A DNA stretch of 64,000 bases from Auanema rhodensis (GCA_964057225.1 OZ059896.1:14954501-15018500), one strand, 5' to 3'. Counted from the first letter of the stretch, positions 9,738-20,913 are shown. Translations and numbers: made by a program. The notes: generated by a model not told the origin, from the sequence alone.

Positions 9738-10035
9738 AACGAATCTGTTGTTTTCAGAGGTTATTGTCAATAACTGATATCTACACTTCTACAGTCCTCC
9801 GCTCTACCAACCGAGCTATCGACGGAACGAATCTGTTGTTTTCCAAAGTGATTGTCAATAACTACTATAATCTATATTGAAAATCGAAAAAAGAAAAGAA
9901 ACTCCGTCGAGCCTAACTTCTACAATCCTCCGCTCTACCAACTGAGCTATCGACGGAACGAAGCTGTTGTTTTCAGAGGTTATTGTCAATAACTGCTATA
10001 ATCATTATTTTAAATGGAAGAAAAAGAAAAGAAAC

Positions 10036-10118
10036 TCCGTCGAGCCGGATTCGAACCAGCGACCTAAGGATATCTACACTTCTACAGTCCTCCGCTCTAC
10101 CAACTGAGCTATCGACGG
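10036..10118 (-). tRNA. tRNA-Tyr(GUA)
   Basis: Consensus body. Confidence 0.9.
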
Positions 10119-10197
10119 AACGAATCTGTTGTTTTCAGAGGTTATTGTCAATAACTGCTATAATCAATTTTTTAAATGAAAGAAAAAGAAAAGAAAC

Positions 10198-10280
10198 TCC
10201 GTCGAGCCGGATTCGAACCAGCGACCTAAGGATATCTACACTTCTACAGTCCTCCGCTCTACCAACTGAGCTATCGACGG
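10198..10280 (-). tRNA. tRNA-Tyr(GUA)
   Basis: Consensus body. Confidence 0.9.
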
Positions 10281-10359
10281 AACGAATCTGTTGTTTTCCG
10301 AAGTGATTGTCAATAACTGCTATAATCAATATTTTAAATGGGAGAAAAAGAAAAGAAAC

Positions 10360-10442
10360 TCCGTCGAGCCGGATTCGAACCAGCGACCTAAGGATATCTA
10401 CACTTCTACAGTCCTCCGCTCTACCAACTGAGCTATCGACGG
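10360..10442 (-). tRNA. tRNA-Tyr(GUA)
   Basis: Consensus body. Confidence 0.9.
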
Positions 10443-10740
10443 AACGAATCTGTTGTTTTCAGAGGTTATTGTCAATAACTGATATCTACACTTCTTCAGT
10501 CCTCCGCTCTACCAACCGAGCTATCGACGGAACGAATCTGTTGTTTTCCAAAGTGATTGTCAATAACTACTATAATCTATATTGAAAATCGAAAAAAGAA
10601 AAGAAACTCCGTCGAGCCTAACTTCTACAATCCTCCGCTCTACCAACTGAGCTATCGACGGAACGAAGCTGTTGTTTTCAGAGGTTATTGTCAATAACTG
10701 CTATAATCAATATTTTAAATGGAAGAAAAAGAAAAGAAAC

Positions 10741-10823
10741 TCCGTCGAGCCGGATTCGAACCAGCGACCTAAGGATATCTACACTTCTACAGTCCTCCGC
10801 TCTACCAACTGAGCTATCGACGG
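10741..10823 (-). tRNA. tRNA-Tyr(GUA)
   Basis: Consensus body. Confidence 0.9.
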
Positions 10824-10902
10824 AACGAATCTGTTGTTTTCAGAGGTTATTGTCAATAACTGCTATAATCAATATTTTAAATGAAAGAAAAAGAAAAGAA
10901 AC

Positions 10903-10985
10903 TCCGTCGAGCCGGATTCGAACCAGCGACCTAAGGATATCTACACTTCTACAGTCCTCCGCTCTACCAACTGAGCTATCGACGG
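10903..10985 (-). tRNA. tRNA-Tyr(GUA)
   Basis: Consensus body. Confidence 0.9.
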
Positions 10986-11152
10986 AACGACTCTGTTGTT
11001 TTCAGAGGTTATTGTCAATAACTGATATCTACACTTCTACAGTCCTCCGCTCTACCAACTGAGCTATCGACGGAACGAATCTGTTGTTTTCAGAGGTTAT
11101 TGTCAATAACTGCTATAATCAATATTTTAAATGAAAGAAAAAGAAAAGAAAC

Positions 11153-11235
11153 TCCGTCGAGCCGGATTCGAACCAGCGACCTAAGGATATCTACACTTCT
11201 ACAGTCCTCCGCTCTACCAACCGAGCTATCGACGG
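11153..11235 (-). tRNA. tRNA-Tyr(GUA)
   Basis: A14G, class A/C recombinant type; duplicate at 15981. Confidence 0.72.
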
Positions 11236-11445
11236 AACGAATCTGTTGTTTTCCAAAGTGATTGTCAATAACTACTATAATCTATATTGAAAATCGAAAA
11301 AAGAGAAGAAACTCCGTCGAGCCTAACTTCTACAATCCTCCGCTCTACCAACTGAGTTATCGACGGAACGAATCTGTTCTTTTCAGAGGTTATTGTCAAT
11401 AACTGCTATAATCATTATTTTAAATGAAAGAAAAAGAAAATAAAC

Positions 11446-11528
11446 TCCGTCGAGCCGGATTCGAACCAGCGACCTAAGGATATCTACACTTCTACAGTCC
11501 TCCGCTCTACCAACTGAGCTATCGACGG
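11446..11528 (-). tRNA. tRNA-Tyr(GUA)
   Basis: Consensus body; 3' flank variant shared with 16274. Confidence 0.9.
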
Positions 11529-11607
11529 AACGAATCTGTTGTTTTCAGAGGTTATTGTCAATAACTGCTATAATCAATTTTTTAAATGAAAGAAAAAGAA
11601 AAGAAAC

Positions 11608-11690
11608 TCCGTCGAGCCGGATTCGAACCAGCGACCTAAGGATATCTACACTTCTACAGTCCTCCGCTCTACCAACTGAGCTATCGACGG
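11608..11690 (-). tRNA. tRNA-Tyr(GUA)
   Basis: Consensus body. Confidence 0.9.
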
Positions 11691-11769
11691 AACGAATCTG
11701 TTGTTTTCAGAGGTTATTGTCAATAACTGCTATAATCAATATTTTAAATGGAAGAAAAAGAAAAGAAAC

Positions 11770-11852
11770 TCCGTCGAGCCGGATTCGAACCAGCGACCTA
11801 AGGATATCTACACTTCTACAGTCCTCCGCTCTACCAACTGAGCTATCGACGG
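11770..11852 (-). tRNA. tRNA-Tyr(GUA)
   Basis: Consensus body; upstream spacer is an S1/S2 hybrid. Confidence 0.9.
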
Positions 11853-12062
11853 AACGAATCTGTTGTTTTCAGAGGTTATTGTCAATAACTGCTATAATCT
11901 ATATTGAAAATCGGAAAAAGAGAAGAAACTCCGTCGAGCCTAACTTCTACAATCCTCCGCTCTACCAACTGAGTTATCGACGGAACGAATCTGTTCTTTT
12001 CAGAGGTTATTGTCAATAACTGCTATAATCAATATTTTAAATGAAAGAAAAAGAAAAGAAAC

Positions 12063-12145
12063 TCCGTCGAGCCGGATTCGAACCAGCGACCTAAGGATAT
12101 CTACACTTCTACAGTCCTCCGCTCTACCAACTGAGCTATCGACGG
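12063..12145 (-). tRNA. tRNA-Tyr(GUA)
   Basis: Consensus body. Confidence 0.9.
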
Positions 12146-12355
12146 AACGAATCTGTTGTTTTCCGAAGTGATTGTCAATAACTACTATAATCTATATTGA
12201 AAATCGGAAAAAGAGAAGAAACTCCGTCGAGCCTAACTTCTACAATCCTCCGCTCTACCAACTGAGTTATCGACGGAACGAATCTGTTCTTTTCAGAGGT
12301 TATTGTCAATAACTGCTATAATCAATATTTTAAATGGAAGAAAAAGAAAAGAAAC

Positions 12356-12438
12356 TCCGTCGAGCCGGATTCGAACCAGCGACCTAAGGATATCTACACT
12401 TCTACAGTCCTCCGCTCTACCAACTGAGCTATCGACGG
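12356..12438 (-). tRNA. tRNA-Tyr(GUA)
   Basis: Consensus body. Confidence 0.9.
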
Positions 12439-12736
12439 AACGAATCTGTTGTTTTCAGAGGTTATTGTCAATAACTGATATCTACACTTCTACAGTCCTC
12501 CGCTCTACCAACCGAGCTATCGACGGAACGAATCTGTTGTTTTCCAAAGTGATTGTCAATAACTACTATAATCTATATTGAAAATCGAAAAAAGAAAAGA
12601 AACTCCGTCGAGCCTAACTTCTACAATCCTCCGCTCTACCAACTGAGCTATCGACGGAACGAAGCTGTTGTTTTCAGAGGTTATTGTCAATAACTGCTAT
12701 AATCATTATTTTAAATGAAAGAAAAAGAAAAGAAAC

Positions 12737-12819
12737 TCCGTCGAGCCGGATTCGAACCAGCGACCTAAGGATATCTACACTTCTACAGTCCTCCGCTCTA
12801 CCAACTGAGCTATCGACGG
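12737..12819 (-). tRNA. tRNA-Tyr(GUA)
   Basis: Consensus body. Confidence 0.9.
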
Positions 12820-12898
12820 AACGAATCTGTTGTTTTCAGAGGTTATTGTCAATAACTGCTATAATCAATATTTTAAATGAAAGAAAAAGAAAAGAAAC

Positions 12899-12981
12899 TC
12901 CGTCGAGCCGGATTCGAACCAGCGACCTAAGGATATCTACACTTCTACAGTCCTCCGCTCTACCAACTGAGCTATCGACGG
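12899..12981 (-). tRNA. tRNA-Tyr(GUA)
   Basis: Consensus body. Confidence 0.9.
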
Positions 12982-13191
12982 AACGAATCTGTTGTTTTCC
13001 GAAGTGATTGTCAATAACTACTATAATCTATATTGAAAATCGGAAAAAGAGAAGAAACTCCGTCGAGCCTAACTTCTACAATCCTCCGCTCTACCAACTG
13101 AGCTATCGACGGAACGAATCTGTTGTTTTCAGAGGTTATTGTCAATAACTGCTATAATCAATTTTTTAAATGAAAGAAAAAGAAAAGAAAC

Positions 13192-13274
13192 TCCGTCGAG
13201 CCGGATTCGAACCAGCGACCTAAGGATATCTACACTTCTACAGTCCTCCGCTCTACCAACTGAGCTATCGACGG
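13192..13274 (-). tRNA. tRNA-Tyr(GUA)
   Basis: Consensus body. Confidence 0.9.
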
Positions 13275-13703
13275 AACGAATCTGTTGTTTTCCAAAGTGA
13301 TTGTCAATAACTACTATAATCTATATTGAAAATCGAAAAAAGAAAAGAAACTCCGTCGAGCCTAACTTCTACAATCCTCCGCTCTACCAACTGAGCTATC
13401 GACGGAACGAAGCTGTTGTTTTCAGAGGTTATTGTCAATAACTGATATCTACACTTCTACAGTCCTCCGCTCTACCAACCGAGCTATCGACGGAACGAAT
13501 CTGTTGTTTTCCAAAGTGATTGTCAATAACTACTATAATCTATATTGAAAATCGAAAAAAGAAAAGAAACTCCGTCGAGCCTAACTTCTACAATCCTCCG
13601 CTCTACCAACTGAGCTATCGACGGAACGAAGCTGTTGTTTTCAGAGGTTATTGTCAATAACTGCTATAATCATTATTTTAAATGGAAGAAAAAGAAAAGA
13701 AAC

Positions 13704-13786
13704 TCCGTCGAGCCGGATTCGAACCAGCGACCTAAGGATATCTACACTTCTACAGTCCTCCGCTCTACCAACTGAGCTATCGACGG
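13704..13786 (-). tRNA. tRNA-Tyr(GUA)
   Basis: Consensus body. Confidence 0.9.
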
Positions 13787-13865
13787 AACGAATCTGTTGT
13801 TTTCAGAGGTTATTGTCAATAACTGCTATAATCATTATTTTAAATGGAAGAAAAAGAAAAGAAAC

Positions 13866-13948
13866 TCCGTCGAGCCGGATACGAACCAGCGACCTAAGGA
13901 TATCTACACTTCTACAGTCCTCCGCTCTACCAACTGAGCTATCGACGG
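13866..13948 (-). tRNA. tRNA-Tyr(GUA)
   Basis: A58T in the T loop; box B damaged. Shared with 18694. Confidence 0.65.
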
Positions 13949-14027
13949 AACGAAGCTGTTGTTTTCAGAGGTTATTGTCAATAACTGCTATAATCATTAT
14001 TTTAAATGGAAGAAAAAGAAAAGAAAC

Positions 14028-14110
14028 TCCGTCGAGCCGGATTCGAACAAGCGACCTAAGGATATCTACACTTCTACAGTCCTCCGCTCTACCAACCGAG
14101 CTATCGACGG
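14028..14110 (-). tRNA. tRNA-Tyr(GUA), chimeric
   Basis: G52T (as in 18856) in the 3' half joined to A14G (as in class C at 6475) in the 5' half; a recombinant inside the tRNA body. U52-C62 mismatch and altered box B. Confidence 0.6.
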
Positions 14111-14320
14111 AACGAATCTGTTGTTTTCCAAAGTGATTGTCAATAACTACTATAATCTATATTGAAAATCGAAAAAAGAGAAGAACCTCCGTCGAGCCTA
14201 ACTTCTACAATCCTCCGCTCTACCAACTGAGTTATCGACGGAACGAATCTGTTCTTTTCAGAGGTTATTGTCAATAACTGCTATAATCAATATTTTAAAT
14301 GGAAGAAAAAGAAAAGAAAC

Positions 14321-14403
14321 TCCGTCGAGCCGGATTCGAACCAGCGACCTAAGGATATCTACACTTCTACAGTCCTCCGCTCTACCAACTGAGCTATCGA
14401 CGG
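14321..14403 (-). tRNA. tRNA-Tyr(GUA)
   Basis: Consensus body; duplicate of 6735. Confidence 0.9.
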
Positions 14404-14701
14404 AACGAATCTGTTGTTTTCGGAGGTTATTGTCAATAACTGATATCTACACTTCTACTGTCCTCCGCTCTACCAACCGAGCTATCGACGGAACGAATCT
14501 GTTGTTTTCCAAAGTGATTGTCAATAACTACTATAATCTATATTGAAAATCGAAAAAAGAAAAGAAACTCCGTCGAGCCTAACTTCTACAATCCTCCGCT
14601 CTACCAACTGAGCTATCGACGGAACGAAGCTGTTGTTTTCAGAGGTTATTGTCAATAACTGCTATAATCATTATTTTAAATGGAAGAAAAAGAAAAGAAA
14701 C

Positions 14702-14784
14702 TCCGTCGAGCCGGATTCGAACCAGCGACCTAAGGATATCTACACTTCTACAGTCCTCCGCTCTACCAACTGAGCTATCAACGG
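14702..14784 (-). tRNA. tRNA-Tyr(GUA)
   Basis: C5T (wobble with G68); duplicate of 7116. Confidence 0.83.
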
Positions 14785-14863
14785 AACGAATCTGTTGTTT
14801 TCAGAGGTTATTGTCAATAACTGCTATAATCAATTTTTTAAATGAAAGAAAAAGAAAAGAAAC

Positions 14864-14946
14864 TCCGTCGAGCCGGATTCGAACCAGCGACCTAAGGATA
14901 TCTACACTTCTACAGTCCTCCGCTCTACCAACTGAGCTATCGACGG
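14864..14946 (-). tRNA. tRNA-Tyr(GUA)
   Basis: Consensus body. Confidence 0.9.
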
Positions 14947-15025
14947 AACGAATCTGTTGTTTTCCGAAGTGATTGTCAATAACTGCTATAATCAATATTT
15001 TAAATGGGAGAAAAAGAAAAGAAAC

Positions 15026-15108
15026 TCCGTCGAGCCGGATTCGAACCAGCGACCTAAGGATATCTACACTTCTACAGTCCTCCGCTCTACCAACTGAGCT
15101 ATCGACGG
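15026..15108 (-). tRNA. tRNA-Tyr(GUA)
   Basis: Consensus body. Confidence 0.9.
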
Positions 15109-15406
15109 AACGAATCTGTTGTTTTCAGAGGTTATTGTCAATAACTGATATCTACACTTCTACAGTCCTCCGCTCTACCAACCGAGCTATCGACGGAACG
15201 AATCTGTTGTTTTCCAAAGTGATTGTCAATAACTACTATAATCTATATTGAAAATCGAAAAAAGAAAAGAAACTCCGTCGAGCCTAACTTCTACAATCCT
15301 CCGCTCTACCAACTGAGCTATCGACGGAACGAAGCTGTTGTTTTCAGAGGTTATTGTCAATAACTGCTATAATCAATATTTTAAATGGAACAAAAAGAAA
15401 AGAAAC

Positions 15407-15489
15407 TCCGTCGAGCCGGATTCGAACCAGCGACCTAAGGATATCTACACTTCTACAGTCCTCCGCTCTACCAACTGAGCTATCGACGG
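15407..15489 (-). tRNA. tRNA-Tyr(GUA)
   Basis: Consensus body. Confidence 0.9.
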
Positions 15490-15568
15490 AACGAAGCTGT
15501 TGTTTTCAGAGGTTATTGTCAATAACTGCTATAATCAATATTTTAAATGGAAGAAAAAGAAAAGAAAC

Positions 15569-15651
15569 TCCGTCGAGCCGGATTCGAACCAGCGACCTAA
15601 GGATATCTACACTTCTACAGTCCTCCGCTCTACCAACTGAGCTATCGACGG
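15569..15651 (-). tRNA. tRNA-Tyr(GUA)
   Basis: Consensus body. Confidence 0.9.
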
Positions 15652-15730
15652 AACGAATCTGTTGTTTTCAGAGGTTATTGTCAATAACTGCTATAATCAA
15701 TATTTTAAATGAAAGAAAAAGAAAAGAAAC

Positions 15731-15813
15731 TCCGTCGAGCCGGATTCGAACCAGCGACCTAAGGATATCTACACTTCTACAGTCCTCCGCTCTACCAACT
15801 GAGCTATCGACGG
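15731..15813 (-). tRNA. tRNA-Tyr(GUA)
   Basis: Consensus body. Confidence 0.9.
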
Positions 15814-15980
15814 AACGAATCTGTTGTTTTCAGAGGTTATTGTCAATAACTGATATCTACACTTCTACAGTCCTCCGCTCTACCAACTGAGCTATCGACG
15901 GAACGAATCTGTTGTTTTCAGAGGTTATTGTCAATAACTGCTATAATCAATATTTTAAATGAAAGAAAAAGAAAAGAAAC

Positions 15981-16063
15981 TCCGTCGAGCCGGATTCGAA
16001 CCAGCGACCTAAGGATATCTACACTTCTACAGTCCTCCGCTCTACCAACCGAGCTATCGACGG
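15981..16063 (-). tRNA. tRNA-Tyr(GUA)
   Basis: A14G; duplicate of 11153. Confidence 0.72.
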
Positions 16064-16273
16064 AACGAATCTGTTGTTTTCCAAAGTGATTGTCAATAAC
16101 TACTATAATCTATATTGAAAATCGAAAAAAGAGAAGAAACTCCGTCGAGCCTAACTTCTACAATCCTCCGCTCTACCAACTGAGTTATCGACGGAACGAA
16201 TCTGTTCTTTTCAGAGGTTATTGTCAATAACTGCTATAATCATTATTTTAAATGAAAGAAAAAGAAAATAAAC

Positions 16274-16356
16274 TCCGTCGAGCCGGATTCGAACCAGCGA
16301 CCTAAGGATATCTACACTTCTACAGTCCTCCGCTCTACCAACTGAGCTATCGACGG
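16274..16356 (-). tRNA. tRNA-Tyr(GUA)
   Basis: Consensus body; duplicate of 11446. Confidence 0.9.
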
Positions 16357-16435
16357 AACGAATCTGTTGTTTTCAGAGGTTATTGTCAATAACTGCTATA
16401 ATCAATTTTTTAAATGAAAGAAAAAGAAAAGAAAC

Positions 16436-16518
16436 TCCGTCGAGCCGGATTCGAACCAGCGACCTAAGGATATCTACACTTCTACAGTCCTCCGCTCTAC
16501 CAACTGAGCTATCGACGG
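16436..16518 (-). tRNA. tRNA-Tyr(GUA)
   Basis: Consensus body. Confidence 0.9.
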
Positions 16519-16597
16519 AACGAATCTGTTGTTTTCAGAGGTTATTGTCAATAACTGCTATAATCAATATTTTAAATGGAAGAAAAAGAAAAGAAAC

Positions 16598-16680
16598 TCC
16601 GTCGAGCCGGATTCGAACCAGCGACCTAAGGATATCTACACTTCTACAGTCCTCCGCTCTACCAACTGAGCTATCGACGG
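16598..16680 (-). tRNA. tRNA-Tyr(GUA)
   Basis: Consensus body. Confidence 0.9.
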
Positions 16681-16890
16681 AACGAATCTGTTGTTTTCAG
16701 AGGTTATTGTCAATAACTGCTATAATCTATATTGAAAATCGGAAAAAGAGAAGAAACTCCGTCGAGCCTAACTTCTACAATCCTCCGCTCTACCAACTGA
16801 GTTATCGACGGAACGAATCTGTTCTTTTCAGAGGTTATTGTCAATAACTGCTATAATCAATATTTTAAATGAAAGAAAAAGAAAAGAAAC

Positions 16891-16973
16891 TCCGTCGAGC
16901 CGGATTCGAACCAGCGACCTAAGGATATCTACACTTCTACAGTCCTCCGCTCTACCAACTGAGCTATCGACGG
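16891..16973 (-). tRNA. tRNA-Tyr(GUA)
   Basis: Consensus body. Confidence 0.9.
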
Positions 16974-17183
16974 AACGAATCTGTTGTTTTCCGAAGTGAT
17001 TGTCAATAACTACTATAATCTATATTGAAAATCGGAAAAAGAGAAGAAACTCCGTCGAGCCTAACTTCTACAATCCTCCGCTCTACCAACTGAGTTATCG
17101 ACGGAACGAATCTGTTCTTTTCAGAGGTTATTGTCAATAACTGCTATAATCAATATTTTAAATGGAAGAAAAAGAAAAGAAAC

Positions 17184-17266
17184 TCCGTCGAGCCGGATTC
17201 GAACCAGCGACCTAAGGATATCTACACTTCTACAGTCCTCCGCTCTACCAACTGAGCTATCGACGG
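17184..17266 (-). tRNA. tRNA-Tyr(GUA)
   Basis: Consensus body. Confidence 0.9.
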
Positions 17267-17564
17267 AACGAATCTGTTGTTTTCAGAGGTTATTGTCAAT
17301 AACTGATATCTACACTTCTACAGTCCTCCGCTCTACCAACCGAGCTATCGACGGAACGAATCTGTTGTTTTCCAAAGTGATTGTCAATAACTACTATAAT
17401 CTATATTGAAAATCGAAAAAAGAAAAGAAACTCCGTCGAGCCTAACTTCTACAATCCTCCGCTCTACCAACTGAGCTATCGACGGAACGAAGCTGTTGTT
17501 TTCAGAGGTTATTGTCAATAACTGCTATAATCATTATTTTAAATGAAAGAAAAAGAAAAGAAAC

Positions 17565-17647
17565 TCCGTCGAGCCGGATTCGAACCAGCGACCTAAGGAT
17601 ATCTACACTTCTACAGTCCTCCGCTCTACCAACTGAGCTATCGACGG
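17565..17647 (-). tRNA. tRNA-Tyr(GUA)
   Basis: Consensus body. Confidence 0.9.
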
Positions 17648-17726
17648 AACGAATCTGTTGTTTTCAGAGGTTATTGTCAATAACTGCTATAATCAATATT
17701 TTAAATGAAAGAAAAAGAAAAGAAAC

Positions 17727-17809
17727 TCCGTCGAGCCGGATTCGAACCAGCGACCTAAGGATATCTACACTTCTACAGTCCTCCGCTCTACCAACTGAGC
17801 TATCGACGG
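17727..17809 (-). tRNA. tRNA-Tyr(GUA)
   Basis: Consensus body. Confidence 0.9.
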
Positions 17810-18019
17810 AACGAATCTGTTGTTTTCCGAAGTGATTGTCAATAACTACTATAATCTATATTGAAAATCGGAAAAAGAGAAGAAACTCCGTCGAGCCTAA
17901 CTTCTACAATCCTCCGCTCTACCAACTGAGCTATCGACGGAACGAATCTGTTGTTTTCAGAGGTTATTGTCAATAACTGCTATAATCAATTTTTTAAATG
18001 AAAGAAAAAGAAAAGAAAC

Positions 18020-18102
18020 TCCGTCGAGCCGGATTCGAACCAGCGACCTAAGGATATCTACACTTCTACAGTCCTCCGCTCTACCAACTGAGCTATCGAC
18101 GG
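18020..18102 (-). tRNA. tRNA-Tyr(GUA)
   Basis: Consensus body. Confidence 0.9.
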
Positions 18103-18531
18103 AACGAATCTGTTGTTTTCCAAAGTGATTGTCAATAACTACTATAATCTATATTGAAAATCGAAAAAAGAAAAGAAACTCCGTCGAGCCTAACTTCTAC
18201 AATCCTCCGCTCTACCAACTGAGCTATCGACGGAACGAAGCTGTTGTTTTCAGAGGTTATTGTCAATAACTGATATCTACACTTCTACAGTCCTCCGCTC
18301 TACCAACCGAGCTATCGACGGAACGAATCTGTTGTTTTCCAAAGTGATTGTCAATAACTACTATAATCTATATTGAAAATCGAAAAAAGAAAAGAAACTC
18401 CGTCGAGCCTAACTTCTACAATCCTCCGCTCTACCAACTGAGCTATCGACGGAACGAAGCTGTTGTTTTCAGAGGTTATTGTCAATAACTGCTATAATCA
18501 TTATTTTAAATGGAAGAAAAAGAAAAGAAAC

Positions 18532-18614
18532 TCCGTCGAGCCGGATTCGAACCAGCGACCTAAGGATATCTACACTTCTACAGTCCTCCGCTCTACCAAC
18601 TGAGCTATCGACGG
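18532..18614 (-). tRNA. tRNA-Tyr(GUA)
   Basis: Consensus body; first of eight A copies in a row. Confidence 0.9.
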
Positions 18615-18693
18615 AACGAATCTGTTGTTTTCAGAGGTTATTGTCAATAACTGCTATAATCATTATTTTAAATGGAAGAAAAAGAAAAGAAAC

Positions 18694-18776
18694 TCCGTCG
18701 AGCCGGATACGAACCAGCGACCTAAGGATATCTACACTTCTACAGTCCTCCGCTCTACCAACTGAGCTATCGACGG
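18694..18776 (-). tRNA. tRNA-Tyr(GUA)
   Basis: A58T, box B damaged; duplicate of 13866. Confidence 0.65.
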
Positions 18777-18855
18777 AACGAAGCTGTTGTTTTCAGAGGT
18801 TATTGTCAATAACTGCTATAATCATTATTTTAAATGGAAGAAAAAGAAAAGAAAC

Positions 18856-18938
18856 TCCGTCGAGCCGGATTCGAACAAGCGACCTAAGGATATCTACACT
18901 TCTACAGTCCTCCGCTCTACCAACTGAGCTATCGACGG
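18856..18938 (-). tRNA. tRNA-Tyr(GUA)
   Basis: G52T: U52-C62 mismatch and altered box B. Confidence 0.65.
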
Positions 18939-19017
18939 AACGAAGCTGTTGTTTTCAGAGGTTATTGTCAATAACTGCTATAATCATTATTTTAAATGGA
19001 AGAAAAAGAAAAGAAAC

Positions 19018-19100
19018 TCCGTCGAGCCGGATTCGAACCAGCGACCTAAGGATATCTACACTTCTACAGTCCTCCGCTCTACCAACTGAGCTATCGACGG
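19018..19100 (-). tRNA. tRNA-Tyr(GUA)
   Basis: Consensus body. Confidence 0.9.
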
Positions 19101-19179
19101 AACGAATCTGTTGTTTTCAGAGGTTATTGTCAATAACTGCTATAATCATTATTTTAAATGGAAGAAAAAGAAAAGAAAC

Positions 19180-19262
19180 TCCGTCGAGCCGGATTCGAAC
19201 CAGCGACCTAAGGATATCTACACTTCTACAGTCCTCCGCTCTACCAACTGAGCTATCGACGG
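19180..19262 (-). tRNA. tRNA-Tyr(GUA)
   Basis: Consensus body. Confidence 0.9.
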
Positions 19263-19341
19263 AACGAAGCTGTTGTTTTCAGAGGTTATTGTCAATAACT
19301 GCTATAATCAATTTTTTAAATGAAAGAAAAAGAAAAGAAAC

Positions 19342-19424
19342 TCCGTCGAGCCGGATTCGAACCAGCGACCTAAGGATATCTACACTTCTACAGTCCTCCG
19401 CTCTACCAACTGAGCTATCGACGG
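19342..19424 (-). tRNA. tRNA-Tyr(GUA)
   Basis: Consensus body. Confidence 0.9.
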
Positions 19425-19503
19425 AACGAATCTGTTGTTTTCAGAGGTTATTGTCAATAACTGCTATAATCATTATTTTAAATGGAAGAAAAAGAAAAGA
19501 AAC

Positions 19504-19586
19504 TCCGTCGAGCCGGATTCGAACCAGCGACCTAAGGATATCTACACTTCTACAGTCCTCCGCTCTACCAACTGAGCTATCGACGG
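19504..19586 (-). tRNA. tRNA-Tyr(GUA)
   Basis: Consensus body. Confidence 0.9.
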
Positions 19587-19665
19587 AACGAATCTGTTGT
19601 TTTCAGAGGTTATTGTCAATGACTGCTATAATCAATTTTTTAAATGGAAGAAAAAGAAAAGAAAC

Positions 19666-19748
19666 TCCGTCGAGCCGGATTCGAACCAGCGACCTAAGGA
19701 TATCTACACTTCTACAGTCCTCCGCTCTACCAACTGAGCTATCGACGG
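19666..19748 (-). tRNA. tRNA-Tyr(GUA)
   Basis: Consensus body. Confidence 0.9.
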
Positions 19749-20046
19749 AACGAATCTGTTGTTTTCAGAGGTTATTGTCAATAACTGATATCTACACTTC
19801 TACAGTCCTCCGCTCTACCAACCGAGCTATCGACGGAACGAATCTGTTGTTTTCCAAAGTGATTGTCAATAACTACTATAATCTATATTGAAAATCGAAA
19901 AAAGAAAAGAAACTCCGTCGAGCCTAACTTCTACAATCCTCCGCTCTACCAACTGAGCTATCGACGGAACGAAGCTGTTGTTTTCAGAGGTTATTGTCAA
20001 TAACTGCTATAATCATTATTTTAAATGGAAGAAAAAGAAAAGAAAC

Positions 20047-20129
20047 TCCGTCGAGCCGGATTCGAACAAGCGACCTAAGGATATCTACACTTCTACAGTC
20101 CTCCGCTCTACCAACTGAGCTATCGACGG
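20047..20129 (-). tRNA. tRNA-Tyr(GUA)
   Basis: G52T as in 18856. Confidence 0.65.
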
Positions 20130-20427
20130 AACGAATCTGTTGTTTTCAGAGGTTATTGTCAATAACTGATATCTACACTTCTACAGTCCTCCGCTCTACC
20201 AACCGAGCTATCGACGGAACGAATCTGTTGTTTTCCAAAGTGATTGTCAATAACTACTATAATCTATATTGAAAATCGAAAAAAGAAAAGAAACTCCGTC
20301 GAGCCTAACTTCTACAATCCTCCGCTCTACCAACTGAGCTATCGACGGAACGAAGCTGTTGTTTTCAGAGGTTATTGTCAATAACTGCTATAATCAATAT
20401 TTTAAATGGAACAAAAAGAAAAGAAAC

Positions 20428-20510
20428 TCCGTCGAGCCGGATTCGAACCAGCGACCTAAGGATATCTACACTTCTACAGTCCTCCGCTCTACCAACTGAG
20501 CTATCGACGG
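20428..20510 (-). tRNA. tRNA-Tyr(GUA)
   Basis: Consensus body; first of 14 A copies in a row (to 22616) with no B or C. Confidence 0.9.
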
Positions 20511-20589
20511 AACGAATCTGTTGTTTTCAGAGGTTATTGTCAATAACTGCTATAATCAATATTTTAAATGGAAGAAAAAGAAAAGAAAC

Positions 20590-20672
20590 TCCGTCGAGCC
20601 GGATTCGAACCAGCGACCTAAGGATATCTACACTTCTACAGTCCTCCGCTCTACCAACTGAGTTATCGACGG
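20590..20672 (-). tRNA. tRNA-Tyr(GUA)
   Basis: G10A (A10-C25 mismatch), the class B 5' variant; shared with 24149. Confidence 0.7.
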
Positions 20673-20751
20673 AACGAATCTGTTCTTTTCAGAGGTTATT
20701 GTCAATAACTGCTATAATCATTATTTTAAATGGAAGAAAAAGAAAAGAAAC

Positions 20752-20834
20752 TCCGTCGAGTCGGATTCGAACCAGCGACCTAAGGATATCTACACTTCTA
20801 CAGTCCTCCGCTCTACCAACTGAGCTATCGACGG
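20752..20834 (-). tRNA. tRNA-Tyr(GUA)
   Basis: G64A (C50-A64 mismatch), shared with 24311 and 24473. Confidence 0.7.
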
Positions 20835-20913
20835 AACGAATCTGTTGTTTTCAGAGGTTATTGTCAATAACTGCTATAATCAATTTTTTAAATGAAAGAA
20901 AAAGAAAAGAAAC

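Noticed and set aside
18479-19891. Long plus-strand reading frame (470 codons) made of a 54-residue repeat, and dozens of similar shorter frames
   Set aside because: It is the antisense of consecutive tRNA-Tyr genes plus spacers. The 162-bp period is divisible by three, so the frame stays open by arithmetic. There is no codon-level constraint independent of the tRNA.
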